Part shown: one piece after another, positions 19,104-27,666 of the stretch
Numbering within the stretch: position 1 is the stretch's first letter
How the letters are laid out: every line of letters starts with the position of its first letter
From: Microbacteriaceae bacterium VKM Ac-2855
GTDB taxonomy: Bacteria > Actinomycetota > Actinomycetes > Actinomycetales > Microbacteriaceae
DNA length: 64,000 nt
Direction of reading: 5' to 3'
NCBI GenBank assembly: GCA_013204985.1
Contig: JABMLG010000001.1
Location: forward strand, 124,001 to 188,000
The notes under the pieces: model-generated
Told to the model about the DNA's origin: nothing
The model's input: the letters and a program-made list of their open reading frames with translations, nothing else
Database searches by the model: none
Position numbers and translations under genes: made by a program

Positions 19104-19128
19104 GTCCCGGATGTTTCCGGAATGTTAC
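19091..19128 (-). promoter_or_regulatory. GlnR-type operator upstream of glnA1
   Basis: On the minus strand GTAAC (19128 to 19124), six bases, GAAAC (19117 to 19113), six bases, GACAT (19106 to 19102), six bases, TTAAT (19095 to 19091). The known actinobacterial GlnR box is gTnAC-n6-GaAAC repeated; the first half is perfect and the second weak. It abuts the -35 element, as expected for an activator. Confidence 0.7.
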
Positions 19129-19201
19129 GGACAATCGCACGCTGCCACCCTCGTGGTGACGAGAAACCCGCCATCACAGGGATCCGGGCACCTCGACGAC
19201 C

Positions 19202-19207
19202 TAGAAT
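19202..19207 (+). promoter_or_regulatory. -10 box of the RDD gene, leaderless geometry
   Basis: TAGAAT ends 6 nt before GTG 19214. Confidence 0.6.
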
Positions 19208-19213
19208 CGAGCG

Positions 19214-19642
19214 GTGGAACCCGCGAAGAAGAAACCGATGACGTACGCCGATATGGCGCCGAGCACCTGGCCGGGGGAGCGTCTAGGACTTCCGGACTCC
19301 GGCCCGATGTCCGTCGCCCGAGTCGGTCGCCGGTTCGCCGCTCTCGCCATCGATGTCACGGTGCCCGCTCTGTTCTCGCTGGTCTTCTTCGGCTACGACC
19401 GCTGGGCGAGTCTGATCCTGTTCGTGATCCTTCAGTCCGTGTTCATCCCGACCATCGGCGGCAGCATCGGTCACCGTCTGCTCGGAATGCGCGTCGTCGC
19501 GCTCCGAGGCGGGTGGGTCGGTCTATGGCGACCGGTCGTGCGAACGGTACTGCTGGCGGTGTTGATTCCCGCCCTCGTCTGGGATTCGGATCAACGCGGC
19601 TTCCACGACAAGGTCGCCGGCACCGTGCTCGTGAGACTCTGA
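19214..19642 (+). CDS. RDD family membrane protein
   Basis: A 142-aa integral membrane protein of the RDD family (named for conserved Arg and two Asp), whose function is mostly unknown. A soluble N-terminus of about 30 residues precedes RRFAALAIDVTVPAL, the family's Arg and Asp signature, then three hydrophobic segments (about 42-60, 65-85, 108-125) with a GHRLLGMRVV loop and a C-terminal DQRGFHDKVAGT, the second signature. GTG 19214 is chosen from the -10 spacing; ATG 19238 is an alternative. It is divergent from glnA1 and convergent with DUF4191, the same trio seen in mycobacteria. Confidence 0.88.
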   Translation: MEPAKKKPMTYADMAPSTWPGERLGLPDSGPMSVARVGRRFAALAIDVTVPALFSLVFFGYDRWASLILFVILQSVFIPTIGGSIGHRLLGMRVVALRGGWVGLWRPVVRTVLLAVLIPALVWDSDQRGFHDKVAGTVLVRL

Positions 19643-19676
19643 GGGGCGTTCGACCGCCCTGCACACCGGTGCAGAC

Positions 19677-19712
19677 ACGAACGGCCCGGAACCGAGGTTC
19701 CGGGCCGTTCGT
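19677..19712. terminator. Bidirectional terminator between RDD and DUF4191 genes
   Basis: ACGAACGGCCCGGAAC (19677-19692) pairs perfectly with GTTCCGGGCCGTTCGT (19697-19712) around CGAG. A 16-bp stem between two convergent genes serves both. Confidence 0.8.
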
Positions 19713-19722
19713 TCAACGGTGA

Positions 19723-20433
19723 TCAGCGCGAGCGCTGAGGGCGGACCTTGAACGGGTCGACACCCTTGGGGATCGGCAGGGAGGTGTTCAGCGACGAGAG
19801 CCGGTTCTGCACGGCGATGACCTCGGCTTTGGTCAGCACGTTCTTCGTCTTCGAAAGCGTTCGGGGGAGTTTGTACAGCGGAACCATCTCGGCATCGGTA
19901 CCGACGTTCACGAACGTGATCGGGACGTTGGGCAGAATGCGCGTCACCTTCTTGCGCTCGTCGTCGAGCATCCGCTTGGTGCGCGTGGCCGGACCTTCGG
20001 CGATCAGCACGACACCGCCGCGACCGACCGCACGGTACACGGCGTCCTGGGTCTTGCCGTTGACGGCGATCGGCATCTCGCCGCCTGTCCAGGTTCCGCG
20101 CAGACCGCTCCGGAGTACCGCTCCTACCGCTCCGGGCTGGCCCTCGATCTGGCCGTAGGCAGCGCGCTCGGCCCGACGCGACAGCACGGCGAGGCCCGCG
20201 ACGATACCGCCCATGACGCCGACGATGATCCACAGGGCGATACCGAATCCGTTTCCCCCGCTCAGCAGGAGAGCCAGCACGAGTCCCACGAGGATCGGGA
20301 CGACGAACGCCAGCGCGATGAACCACACCGCGTTCGAGTCGTAGCGGCGGGTCATCTGGAAGACCTGCCACATCTGCTTGAGCCGACCGGGCTCCTTGGG
20401 TGCCTTCGTCGTCGAATCCGTGCTGCGTGCCAT
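19723..20433 (-). CDS. DUF4191 membrane protein
   Basis: A 236-aa actinobacterial protein of unknown function. After a basic N-terminus with KQMWQVFQMTRRYD, two hydrophobic segments (about 37-58 and 62-85) form a hairpin in the membrane; the C-terminal cytoplasmic region has GQPGAVGAVL, the RGTWTGGEMPIAVNGK stretch and a VLIAEGPATR motif characteristic of the family. ATG 20433 lies 7 nt after a TATCCT box. Conserved next to RDD and glnA1 in many actinobacteria, so a link to envelope or nitrogen physiology is possible but unproven. Confidence 0.9.
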   Translation of the reverse strand: MARSTDSTTKAPKEPGRLKQMWQVFQMTRRYDSNAVWFIALAFVVPILVGLVLALLLSGGNGFGIALWIIVGVMGGIVAGLAVLSRRAERAAYGQIEGQPGAVGAVLRSGLRGTWTGGEMPIAVNGKTQDAVYRAVGRGGVVLIAEGPATRTKRMLDDERKKVTRILPNVPITFVNVGTDAEMVPLYKLPRTLSKTKNVLTKAEVIAVQNRLSSLNTSLPIPKGVDPFKVRPQRSR

Positions 20434-20440
20434 GGACTCT

Positions 20441-20446
20441 AGGATA
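20441..20446 (-). promoter_or_regulatory. -10 box of DUF4191 gene, leaderless geometry
   Basis: On the minus strand TATCCT ends 7 nt before the ATG at 20433. Confidence 0.6.
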
Positions 20447-20586
20447 CCGACCGGTGCGCCATCCGGCGGACCGTGAGCGCGATCATCTCGAGTTCGGCTC
20501 CTCCACAGGTCCGGATATCGTGCTCATCGTCGAAGAGGACGCCCATCGTCCTCGACGAGGCTCTCTGCCGGAGCACTGTGGACGGT

Positions 20587-21942
20587 ATGAGACGAACGCG
20601 GAGAGAACGTGACCGCACAGGACGGTCCGAGCCATTCGATGACGCCGACGATGCTCTCCTCCCGCAGCCTCGGTTCGACGCCGGGTTCCGCCCACTGCGG
20701 CGCCTGCCGGATGACATCGGGGGATACCTCGCCCTGGATGCCAGTGGCCGGTCGGTGCTGGTGGAGGTGATCGACGCCGCCGACGGGGATGAACAGGACG
20801 GCCTCTCGCGCGCTCTGCGGTCCCTGGACCGACTGGAGCATCCGCACATCCAACGGATCATGGACCTGGGCGACAGTCGGTCCGGCAGTCTCGTGCTGGC
20901 GACCGTCCCCGCTCCGAGCCGCACGATGGCCGGGCTGCTCGCTCGCCGGCGGGCGCTGGATCCGGGCGAGATCGTCACACTGATCGCTCCGCTCGTCTCC
21001 GCACTGAGACACTGCCACGAGCACGGGGTCGCCCACGGTGCGATCTCGGCGGTGAACGTCGCGCTGACCGAGGAGGGACTCCCGTTCCTTCGCGGCTTCT
21101 CGCAGTCCACATTGCTGCTCGGGCGTCGTGATCGGCGCACTCTCGAGCACGCCGACCTCGACGCGCTGTGCACCCTGGCCCGACGCTGCCTCGGAGAGGA
21201 CGTCCCAGCGCTGCAGCGCCCGAACGACCTCGATGACTTCGAGCGCGCGCTCTTCGCGATCGCGACACCGGTACCCGTGCGAGAGGACGACGCCGAGCCG
21301 AGGCGACGGAATCCCGATGTGCGTTCCGCCTTCGATCCGGCGCCGATTCGGGCGGAACCGGTCGATACGGCCGTTCGTCGTCGTTCGCGCGGGCGCCGAG
21401 GCCGCCGAGCCGAGCGGACGGAACCCGAGTGGCCGGTTCGTGTCGCAGCCGTTCTAGCGAAGCGCCGCGGTCCGATCCTCGTGGGCGTGTGCGTGGTGAT
21501 CGCCGGCGGGATCGCACTCGCGGCGGTTCCGAGCGGGGTCGCGGCAGAAGGGGGCTCACGATCGCATCCGACCGCGTCCCGGCCGGCATCGGAGGCGGCG
21601 GCGCCGCCGGACTCCGAACGGGCGTCAGCCGCACCGCACGTGCCGAGCACCTCGGATGATCCGGCTCACGCTGTGCTCGAACTCCGATCGGCGTTACTGG
21701 CGTGCGCCGGCCAAGAACCCGACTGCGTCGATGCTCTCCTCACCGCCGATTCTCCCCAGCGTGGGACCGGTATCACGGAGTGGGGGGACGTGCTCTCTGC
21801 GGCCCCGGACCAGATCCGCGTCGTCGATCGATCCGGCGACGCCGCGGTCGTCGCCATCGGGCCGCCGGAGGAGTCGTCGTCGATAGTGATGATCCACTCG
21901 GAGGGGAGTTGGCTGTTCCGCGACCGGTTCGAGCGGAGTTGA
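20587..21942 (+). CDS. Membrane-anchored pseudokinase-like protein
   Basis: The 451-aa product looks like a Ser/Thr kinase of the PknB type that has lost catalysis. Residues about 20-230 align in layout with a kinase fold: a VLVEV strand where the ATP lysine is expected (Glu instead), HPHIQRIMDLG, then HEHGVAHGAISAVNV in place of the HGD-I-x-P-x-N catalytic loop (Ala instead of Asp), and LRGFS in place of DFG. A Arg-rich linker, one membrane segment (about 291-313) and an extracellular Ser/Pro/Glu-rich domain with two cysteines follow. Start is uncertain; ATG 20587 is chosen, with GTG 20578 and 20473 possible. It may be a signalling scaffold. Confidence 0.7.
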   Translation: MRRTRRERDRTGRSEPFDDADDALLPQPRFDAGFRPLRRLPDDIGGYLALDASGRSVLVEVIDAADGDEQDGLSRALRSLDRLEHPHIQRIMDLGDSRSGSLVLATVPAPSRTMAGLLARRRALDPGEIVTLIAPLVSALRHCHEHGVAHGAISAVNVALTEEGLPFLRGFSQSTLLLGRRDRRTLEHADLDALCTLARRCLGEDVPALQRPNDLDDFERALFAIATPVPVREDDAEPRRRNPDVRSAFDPAPIRAEPVDTAVRRRSRGRRGRRAERTEPEWPVRVAAVLAKRRGPILVGVCVVIAGGIALAAVPSGVAAEGGSRSHPTASRPASEAAAPPDSERASAAPHVPSTSDDPAHAVLELRSALLACAGQEPDCVDALLTADSPQRGTGITEWGDVLSAAPDQIRVVDRSGDAAVVAIGPPEESSSIVMIHSEGSWLFRDRFERS

Positions 21943-21959
21943 CGTCGCCGTCCAACGCC

Positions 21960-21997
21960 GACGGCCCCCGCCCTCTCGACGAGGAACGGGGGCCGTC
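21960..21997. terminator. Bidirectional terminator between pseudokinase and sucB
   Basis: GACGGCCCCCG (21960-21970) pairs with CGGGGGCCGTC (21987-21997) between two convergent genes. Confidence 0.75.
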
Positions 21998-22016
21998 AGT
22001 GACCGGAGTGGTGTGC

Positions 22017-23468
22017 TCAGATTCCGAGGACGCTGGTGAAGTCGCCCTTCTCGAGGCGGTTCTTCACCGCCACGAGGAACCGCGACGCATCCGCGCCGTC
22101 GACCGTGCGGTGGTCGTAGGACAGTGCGAGGTAGACGGTCGACCGGATGGCGATCGCGTCGGCGCCATCGACCGAGACGACGGCCGGCTTCTTGGTGACG
22201 ATGCCGGTACCGAGGATCGCGGTCTGCGGCAGGAACACCACCGGGGTGTCGAACAGCGCACCGCGCGAGCCCGTGTTGGTCAGCGTGAACGTTCCGCCGC
22301 CCAGCTCGTCCGGCTTCAGCTTGTTGTTGCGGGTGCGGTCGGCCAGGTCAGCGATCGTGGTCGCGATCTGCGCCAGGTTGAGTTCGCTCGCGTTCTTCAG
22401 GACCGGCGTGAGCAGGCCGCGCTCGGTGTCGACCGCGATGCTGATGTTCTCGTGGTCGGGGTAGACGATCGAGTCGCCGTCCAACGTCGAGTTGATGACC
22501 GGGTAGGCCTTGAGGGCCTCGGCGGCGGCGAGGGCGAAGAACGGCAGGAAGGAGAGCTTGGCGCCCGTCTTCTCGGCGAACTGCGCCTTGACCGAGTCGC
22601 GGAACTTCGCGACGGCGGTGACGTCGACCTCGACGACCGAGGTGAGCTGTGCCGTGGAGACCATCGACTCGACCGCGCGCTGGGCGAGGACCTTGCGCAG
22701 TCGAGACATCGGCTGCGTGGTTCCGCGCAGAGGCGACGTCTCGGGCGCCGTGTACGACGAAGCGACGGCGGCGGGAGCGGCTGGGGCCGACACGGCGGGA
22801 GCAGCAGCGGCCGCGGCAGCGGCGTCCAGCACGTCCTGCTTGCGGATGCGCCCACCGACACCGGACCCGGTCAGGGTGGCGAGGTCGACGCCGTGCTCGT
22901 TGGCGAGTTTGCGCACCAGCGGAGTCACGTATCCGGGATTGCTCTCCGCATCGGCCGCGGGCGCAGCGGGTGCAGTCGCGGCGGGTGCCGGAGCCGCGGG
23001 CGCCGGAGCGGCGGGCGCCGGAGCGGCGGGCGCCGCAGCGGCGGGTGCCGGAGCGGCGGGTGCAGCAGGGGCGGGAGCAGGGGGTGCCGGTGCGGAGGCG
23101 GCGGGTGCCGGCTCGGGCTCGGCCGGCGCCGGAGCTTCTTCCTCGGTCTCCGCCTCCGTCGACGGTACCTCGGGTTCGGGCTCCGGCTCGGCGGCGGGGG
23201 CCTCGGGCTCTGCGGCGGCGGGAGCGGAGGATCCGTCCCCGATCCGGACCAACTCGGCGCCGACCTCGACGGTCTCGTCCTCCTGGACGAGGATCTCCTC
23301 GATGACGCCCGCCACGGGCGACGGGATCTCGGTGTCGACCTTGTCGGTCGAGACCTCGAGCAGGGGCTCGTCGACCTCGACGCGATCCCCGACGTTCTTC
23401 AGCCAGCGGGTGACCGTTCCTTCCGTGACACTCTCTCCGAGTGCCGGGAGGCTGACGGATTCGCTCAT
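22017..23468 (-). CDS. sucB: Dihydrolipoamide acyltransferase (E2 of 2-oxoacid dehydrogenase)
   Basis: E2 core of a 2-oxoacid dehydrogenase complex, probably serving pyruvate and/or 2-oxoglutarate dehydrogenase as in other actinobacteria. The 483-aa protein has one lipoyl domain (about 1-76, lipoylated Lys in STDKVDTE), a long Ala/Pro/Glu hinge (about 80-175), a peripheral subunit-binding domain (VTPLVRKLANEHGVDL, about 180-215), a second Ala-rich hinge and the acetyltransferase core with catalytic HRTVDG near the C-terminus. One lipoyl domain is fewer than the two or three common in actinobacterial E2. It follows lpd on the same strand after 81 bases. Confidence 0.9.
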   Translation of the reverse strand: MSESVSLPALGESVTEGTVTRWLKNVGDRVEVDEPLLEVSTDKVDTEIPSPVAGVIEEILVQEDETVEVGAELVRIGDGSSAPAAAEPEAPAAEPEPEPEVPSTEAETEEEAPAPAEPEPAPAASAPAPPAPAPAAPAAPAPAAAAPAAPAPAAPAPAAPAPAATAPAAPAADAESNPGYVTPLVRKLANEHGVDLATLTGSGVGGRIRKQDVLDAAAAAAAAPAVSAPAAPAAVASSYTAPETSPLRGTTQPMSRLRKVLAQRAVESMVSTAQLTSVVEVDVTAVAKFRDSVKAQFAEKTGAKLSFLPFFALAAAEALKAYPVINSTLDGDSIVYPDHENISIAVDTERGLLTPVLKNASELNLAQIATTIADLADRTRNNKLKPDELGGGTFTLTNTGSRGALFDTPVVFLPQTAILGTGIVTKKPAVVSVDGADAIAIRSTVYLALSYDHRTVDGADASRFLVAVKNRLEKGDFTSVLGI

Positions 23469-23549
23469 GATCCTGTCTCCTTTTAGACGCGTTATTTCGG
23501 TTGTCAGCTTAGTGCGCGTGCGGCGACCGGAGCCGTCGAACGCAGGTGT

Positions 23550-24923
23550 TCACAGTGCGTGCAGGGGCTTACCGGCGAGCGCGAGATGCGCTTCACCGAG
23601 AGCCTCGTTCTGGGTGGGATGTGCGTGCACGAGTCCGGCGACGTCCTCGGGATACGCCTCCCAGTTCACGATCAATTGCGCCTCACCGATCAGCTCGCCC
23701 ACTCGGGCGCCGATCATGTGGATCCCGACAACGGGTCCGTCGACGACGCGGACGACCTTGACGGATCCGCTGGTGCCGATGATGTGGCTCTTACCGTTGC
23801 CGGCGAGGTTGTAGTCGTAGCTCGTCACGCGGTCCGCGCCGTACTCGTCGACGGCTCGAGCGGAGGTGAGACCGACCGATGCGACCTCGGGGTCGGAGTA
23901 CGTGACCTTCGGGATGTTCACGTCCGCGACGGGCTGAGGCGCGAGTCCGGCGATCTCCTCCGCGACGAAGATGCCCTGCTGGAATCCGCGGTGCGCGAGC
24001 TGGAGCCCGGGCACGATGTCGCCGACGGCGTATACGCCGGGCACGCTCGTCTCGAGGCGCTCGTTGGTGAGGACGAAGCCGCGATCGATAGCGACCCCGG
24101 TCTCCTCGAATCCCAATCCGGACGTCGAGGGACCGCGTCCGACGGCGACGAGAAGCAGGTCGGCGTCGTAGGCGGTGCCGTTCTCGAGTGTGACGTGAAC
24201 GCCCGTCTCGTTCTGCTCGACTCCAGCGAAACGGACACCGAGCGAGAAGTCGATGCCCCGTTTGCGGAACGCACGCTCGAGCTGCTTGCTCACCGATTCG
24301 TCCTCATTGGGCACGAGGTGGGGGAGGGCTTCGACGATCGTCACGTCGGCTCCGAACGACTTCCAGATGCTGGCGAACTCCACGCCGATCACACCGCCGC
24401 CGAGAACTACGACCCTGTCGGGCACGGCGTCGAGTTCGAGGGCCTGCTCGCTCGTGATCACGCGTCCGCCGATCTCCAGACCGGGGAGGGACCGCGAGTA
24501 CGAGCCGGTCGCGAGGACGATCGAGCCGCCGGTGATGACGGTGTCAGCCACCTGCACGGTGTTCGGGGATGTCAGGCGGCCGGCGCCTGCGACGACGTCG
24601 ATGCCGCGCGCCTTGATCAGGCCCTGCAGACCCTTGTACTTGCTCGAGACGATGCTCTCGCGATACCCGGTGACGGCGGCCATATCGATCCCGCCGAACT
24701 GAGCCGTGACGCCGTATTTCAGCGCCTCGCGAGTGACGTCGGCGACCTCGGCCGAGTGCAGTAGCGCCTTCGTGGGGATGCAGCCGCGATGCAGGCAGGT
24801 ACCGCCGAGTTTGTCCTTCTCCACGATCACGACCGTGAGTCCGAGCTGACTGGCGCGCAGAGCGGCGGCGTAGCCGCCACTGCCCCCGCCCAGGACGACG
24901 ACGTCATAGCTCAGTTCCGACAC
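23550..24923 (-). CDS. lpdA: Dihydrolipoyl dehydrogenase (E3)
   Basis: Flavoenzyme that reoxidises lipoyl groups of 2-oxoacid dehydrogenases with NAD. The 457-aa product begins with the FAD-binding VVVLGGGSGGYAAA, then the redox disulphide GGTCLHRGCIPTK (Cys44 and Cys49 region), the NAD motif VVLGGGVIGVEFAS and a C-terminal HAHPT motif with the catalytic His and Glu. Gene order pepA-lpd-sucB on the minus strand suggests that E3 and E2 are expressed together. Confidence 0.95.
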   Translation of the reverse strand: MSELSYDVVVLGGGSGGYAAALRASQLGLTVVIVEKDKLGGTCLHRGCIPTKALLHSAEVADVTREALKYGVTAQFGGIDMAAVTGYRESIVSSKYKGLQGLIKARGIDVVAGAGRLTSPNTVQVADTVITGGSIVLATGSYSRSLPGLEIGGRVITSEQALELDAVPDRVVVLGGGVIGVEFASIWKSFGADVTIVEALPHLVPNEDESVSKQLERAFRKRGIDFSLGVRFAGVEQNETGVHVTLENGTAYDADLLLVAVGRGPSTSGLGFEETGVAIDRGFVLTNERLETSVPGVYAVGDIVPGLQLAHRGFQQGIFVAEEIAGLAPQPVADVNIPKVTYSDPEVASVGLTSARAVDEYGADRVTSYDYNLAGNGKSHIIGTSGSVKVVRVVDGPVVGIHMIGARVGELIGEAQLIVNWEAYPEDVAGLVHAHPTQNEALGEAHLALAGKPLHAL

Positions 24924-25013
24924 TCAGCAACTCCTCGTGCGTCAGGCTTGGGGTTCGCGCGGATCCCGTGAACGGTGTCCGTGCCGGCAACGGCAGCTGC
25001 CCCTACGACCCTA

Positions 25014-26507
25014 CTACGCGTGTGCGAAGTGCTCGGCCAGCGTGAGGAGTGCACGAACCGAGACGCCCGTCGGACCCGATCCCGTGAATCCGTACGCTGC
25101 GCCGGAGTTCTGAGCGGGGCCGGCGATGTCCAGGTGGGCCCACGGGATGCGCTTCGCATCATCACCCTCACCGCGAGAGCCGACGAAGTCGCGGAGGAAC
25201 TGGGCTGCGATGAGCATGCCGCCCGCGGTGTTTCCGGGCTTGATGTTGGCGATATCGGCGACGTCGCTATTGAGGAGGGGACGCAGCTCCGCGGGCAGCG
25301 GCATGTGCCAGAAGAGCTCGTCGCTCGCGCGTGCGGCCTCCAGCACTCCGGCGACGACATCTCCCTCACCCATCACGCCGGTGTAACGATTGCCGAGCGC
25401 GACGACGGCCGCCCCGGTCAGCGTCGCGACGTCGACGATCGCATCCGGCTCCTCCTCGCTGGCAGCGACCAGTCCGTCGGCGAGAACGAGGCGGCCCTCG
25501 GCGTCCGTGTTCAGCACCTCGACGGTCGTGCCGCCGCGGATGGTCAGGACGTCGTTCGGGCGGGTCGCGGTGCCGGAGGGCATGTTCTCAGCGATGCAGA
25601 GCCAGGCCGTGAGTCGCACCGGGAGCGACAGCTCGGCGGCGGCCTTGACGACCGCGTACACGGTCGCGGCGCCGGTCATGTCGTACTTCATACCGATCAT
25701 CGAGGTCGGCGGCTTGAGCGAGAGTCCGCCGCTGTCGAAGGTGATCCCCTTGCCGACCAGCGCGAGGTGCTTCGTCGCTCCCTCCGGCGCGTACGACACC
25801 TTGACCAGGCGCGGCGGCCTGGAGGAACCGCTGCCGACGCCGAGGATGCCGCCGAAGCCGTCCTGCGCGAGTCTGTGCTCGTCCCAGACGGTCACCTCGA
25901 GCGGCAGGCCGGCTGCCCCGGCGATGACGGCGTCCGCGAGGGTCTCGGGGTAGAGGTGCGACGGCGGAGCGTTGACGAGGTCCTTCACGACGGCCACGGC
26001 CGAAGCGATGGCCAGAGCGCGGTCCGCGATCGCGTCGTCGGCGTCGCCGGCTGTGACGACCGTGACGTTCGACACGGGAGCCTTGACCGTCGCTTTCGTG
26101 CTGGAGCGGTACTCGGAGTACGCGTACGAGCCGAGAGCGGCGCCCTCGGCGACGGCGGCGAGCTCTGCATCCGATCCGGCGGGCAGAGCCATCGCGATGG
26201 AATCGTGACCCGTCAGGGTCCGGACGGCCAGCCCCGCCGCGCCGCGCAGAACAGCGGAGGTGGGCTCGGCGCTGCCGAGGCCCACCAGAACGATGACGCG
26301 AGCGGCGCCGACGAGGGCCGGCACCCGCTGGATCGTCTCGACGTTGCCGGTGACACCGAGAGCGACCAGCTGTGCGGCGACCGGAGCGAACTCGTCACCA
26401 GCGAGCAGCCGCGGACCATCGGGGCCGGCGGCGACGCCGAGCACGAGGGCATCGGCATCGATCCGGGTGGCGGGCGCGGTGGAGAAGACGAGAGACGAAA
26501 GCGGCAT
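25014..26507 (-). CDS. pepA: Leucyl aminopeptidase (M17)
   Basis: Cytoplasmic two-metal aminopeptidase removing N-terminal residues from peptides. The 497-aa protein has a variable N-terminal domain and a C-terminal catalytic domain with VGKGITFDSGG, MKYDMTGAA and the signature NTDAEGRLVLAD. The start is set at ATG 26507 because TACGAT, which itself overlaps an upstream ATG (26516), ends exactly 7 nt before it. In mycobacteria pepB likewise neighbours the E2 gene. Confidence 0.93.
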   Translation of the reverse strand: MPLSSLVFSTAPATRIDADALVLGVAAGPDGPRLLAGDEFAPVAAQLVALGVTGNVETIQRVPALVGAARVIVLVGLGSAEPTSAVLRGAAGLAVRTLTGHDSIAMALPAGSDAELAAVAEGAALGSYAYSEYRSSTKATVKAPVSNVTVVTAGDADDAIADRALAIASAVAVVKDLVNAPPSHLYPETLADAVIAGAAGLPLEVTVWDEHRLAQDGFGGILGVGSGSSRPPRLVKVSYAPEGATKHLALVGKGITFDSGGLSLKPPTSMIGMKYDMTGAATVYAVVKAAAELSLPVRLTAWLCIAENMPSGTATRPNDVLTIRGGTTVEVLNTDAEGRLVLADGLVAASEEEPDAIVDVATLTGAAVVALGNRYTGVMGEGDVVAGVLEAARASDELFWHMPLPAELRPLLNSDVADIANIKPGNTAGGMLIAAQFLRDFVGSRGEGDDAKRIPWAHLDIAGPAQNSGAAYGFTGSGPTGVSVRALLTLAEHFAHA

Positions 26508-26514
26508 ACGGGCC

Positions 26515-26520
26515 ATCGTA
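26515..26520 (-). promoter_or_regulatory. -10 box of pepA, leaderless geometry
   Basis: On the minus strand TACGAT ends 7 nt before ATG 26507. Confidence 0.55.
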
Positions 26521-26662
26521 ATTCGCATCCGTCGGGTCGTTCGCCCGCATCCGACGGACTGAACGCCCGCACCCTCCCGGCTGTTCGCCTGCACCATGCG
26601 GCTGTTCGCTCAGGGCGATGCCGCGAGCGCACCCGCCCGCCCGGGCGCCGGTGAGCCCCGTC

Positions 26663-26668
26663 TAGAGT
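26663..26668 (+). promoter_or_regulatory. -10 box of the PAC2 gene, leaderless geometry
   Basis: TAGAGT ends 7 nt before ATG 26676. Confidence 0.6.
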
Positions 26669-26675
26669 TGACGCC

Positions 26676-27599
26676 ATGCGTGATCCCGAAGAGTTGTACG
26701 AGATGAGCGCCGAGATCGCTGACGTTCCTCGCGGTCTGCACCTGGTGGCGGGCTTGACGGGATTCGCCGATGCCGGCACCGCCGTGGGTCAGCTCAACGA
26801 GTACCTCCTCGACACCCTCCAGCACCAAGTCGTCGCGCGTTTCGATGCGGACCAGCTCCTCGATTACCGCGCCCGTCGCCCGATCATCTCCTTCGACGCC
26901 GACCACCTCGCCGACTACCGCCCGCTCAAGCTGCAGCTCGCTCTCGCCTACGACGAACTGCACCAGCCGTTCCTCCTCTTGACCGGCTACGAGCCGGACT
27001 TCCAGTGGCAGAGATTCACCGACGCGATCGTTCAACTGGTGGAACGGTTCGAGGTGACGGGAACGACCTGGGTCCACGCCATCCCGATGCCGGTGCCTCA
27101 CACCCGGGCCATCAGCGTCACGGTGAGCGGCAACCGCGAGGACCTCATCGAGTCGATGTCGGTCTGGCGCCCGCACACGCAGGTGCCCTCGAACGTCCTC
27201 CACCTGCTCGAATACCGGTTGTTCAACGCGGGTCAGACGGTTGTGGGCTTCGCTCTCCTGATCCCGCACTACCTCTCCGACACGGAGTTCCCGAACGCCG
27301 CGGTCGCCGCACTGGAAAGCATCTCCGCCTCGACGGGCTTGATCTTCCCGACGGATCGTCTCCGGGCCGATGGCCGCGAGTTCATCGGCAAGGTCGACGA
27401 GCAGGTCGCGGGAAACGATGAGCTGCAGAAGCTGGTGGCGACGCTGGAGACGCGGCACGACACCTACATGGAGGGCACGACCCTCCGCTCGCCGCTCACC
27501 GACGAAGACGGCTTCGTTCCCAGCGCAGACGCCATCGCGGCGGAACTCGAGAAGTTCCTGGCGATCCGCAAACCCGGCGACGACAAGCCGGGCACCTAG
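26676..27599 (+). CDS. PAC2 family protein
   Basis: Belongs to the PAC2 (proteasome assembly chaperone-like) family, common in actinobacteria. The 307-aa product shows LVAGLTGFADAG near the N-terminus, DYRARRP and a LLTGYEPDFQW strand, VTGTTWVHAIPMPVPHTR, then a NREDLIESMSVWRPHTQVPS segment. No signal peptide; cytoplasmic. The biochemical role is unknown; archaeal and eukaryotic relatives assist proteasome assembly, but no proteasome gene is in view and Microbacteriaceae need not have one. Confidence 0.88.
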   Translation: MRDPEELYEMSAEIADVPRGLHLVAGLTGFADAGTAVGQLNEYLLDTLQHQVVARFDADQLLDYRARRPIISFDADHLADYRPLKLQLALAYDELHQPFLLLTGYEPDFQWQRFTDAIVQLVERFEVTGTTWVHAIPMPVPHTRAISVTVSGNREDLIESMSVWRPHTQVPSNVLHLLEYRLFNAGQTVVGFALLIPHYLSDTEFPNAAVAALESISASTGLIFPTDRLRADGREFIGKVDEQVAGNDELQKLVATLETRHDTYMEGTTLRSPLTDEDGFVPSADAIAAELEKFLAIRKPGDDKPGT

Positions 27600-27653
27600 A
27601 CACGGGCGGTCGGACCCGGGCGACCGAAGCCGTGCGGCCGAACCCCGGCCAAC

Positions 27654-27659
27654 TAGACT
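27654..27659 (+). promoter_or_regulatory. -10 box of the MFS gene, leaderless geometry
   Basis: TAGACT ends 7 nt before GTG 27667. Confidence 0.6.
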
Positions 27660-27666
27660 CAGACGA

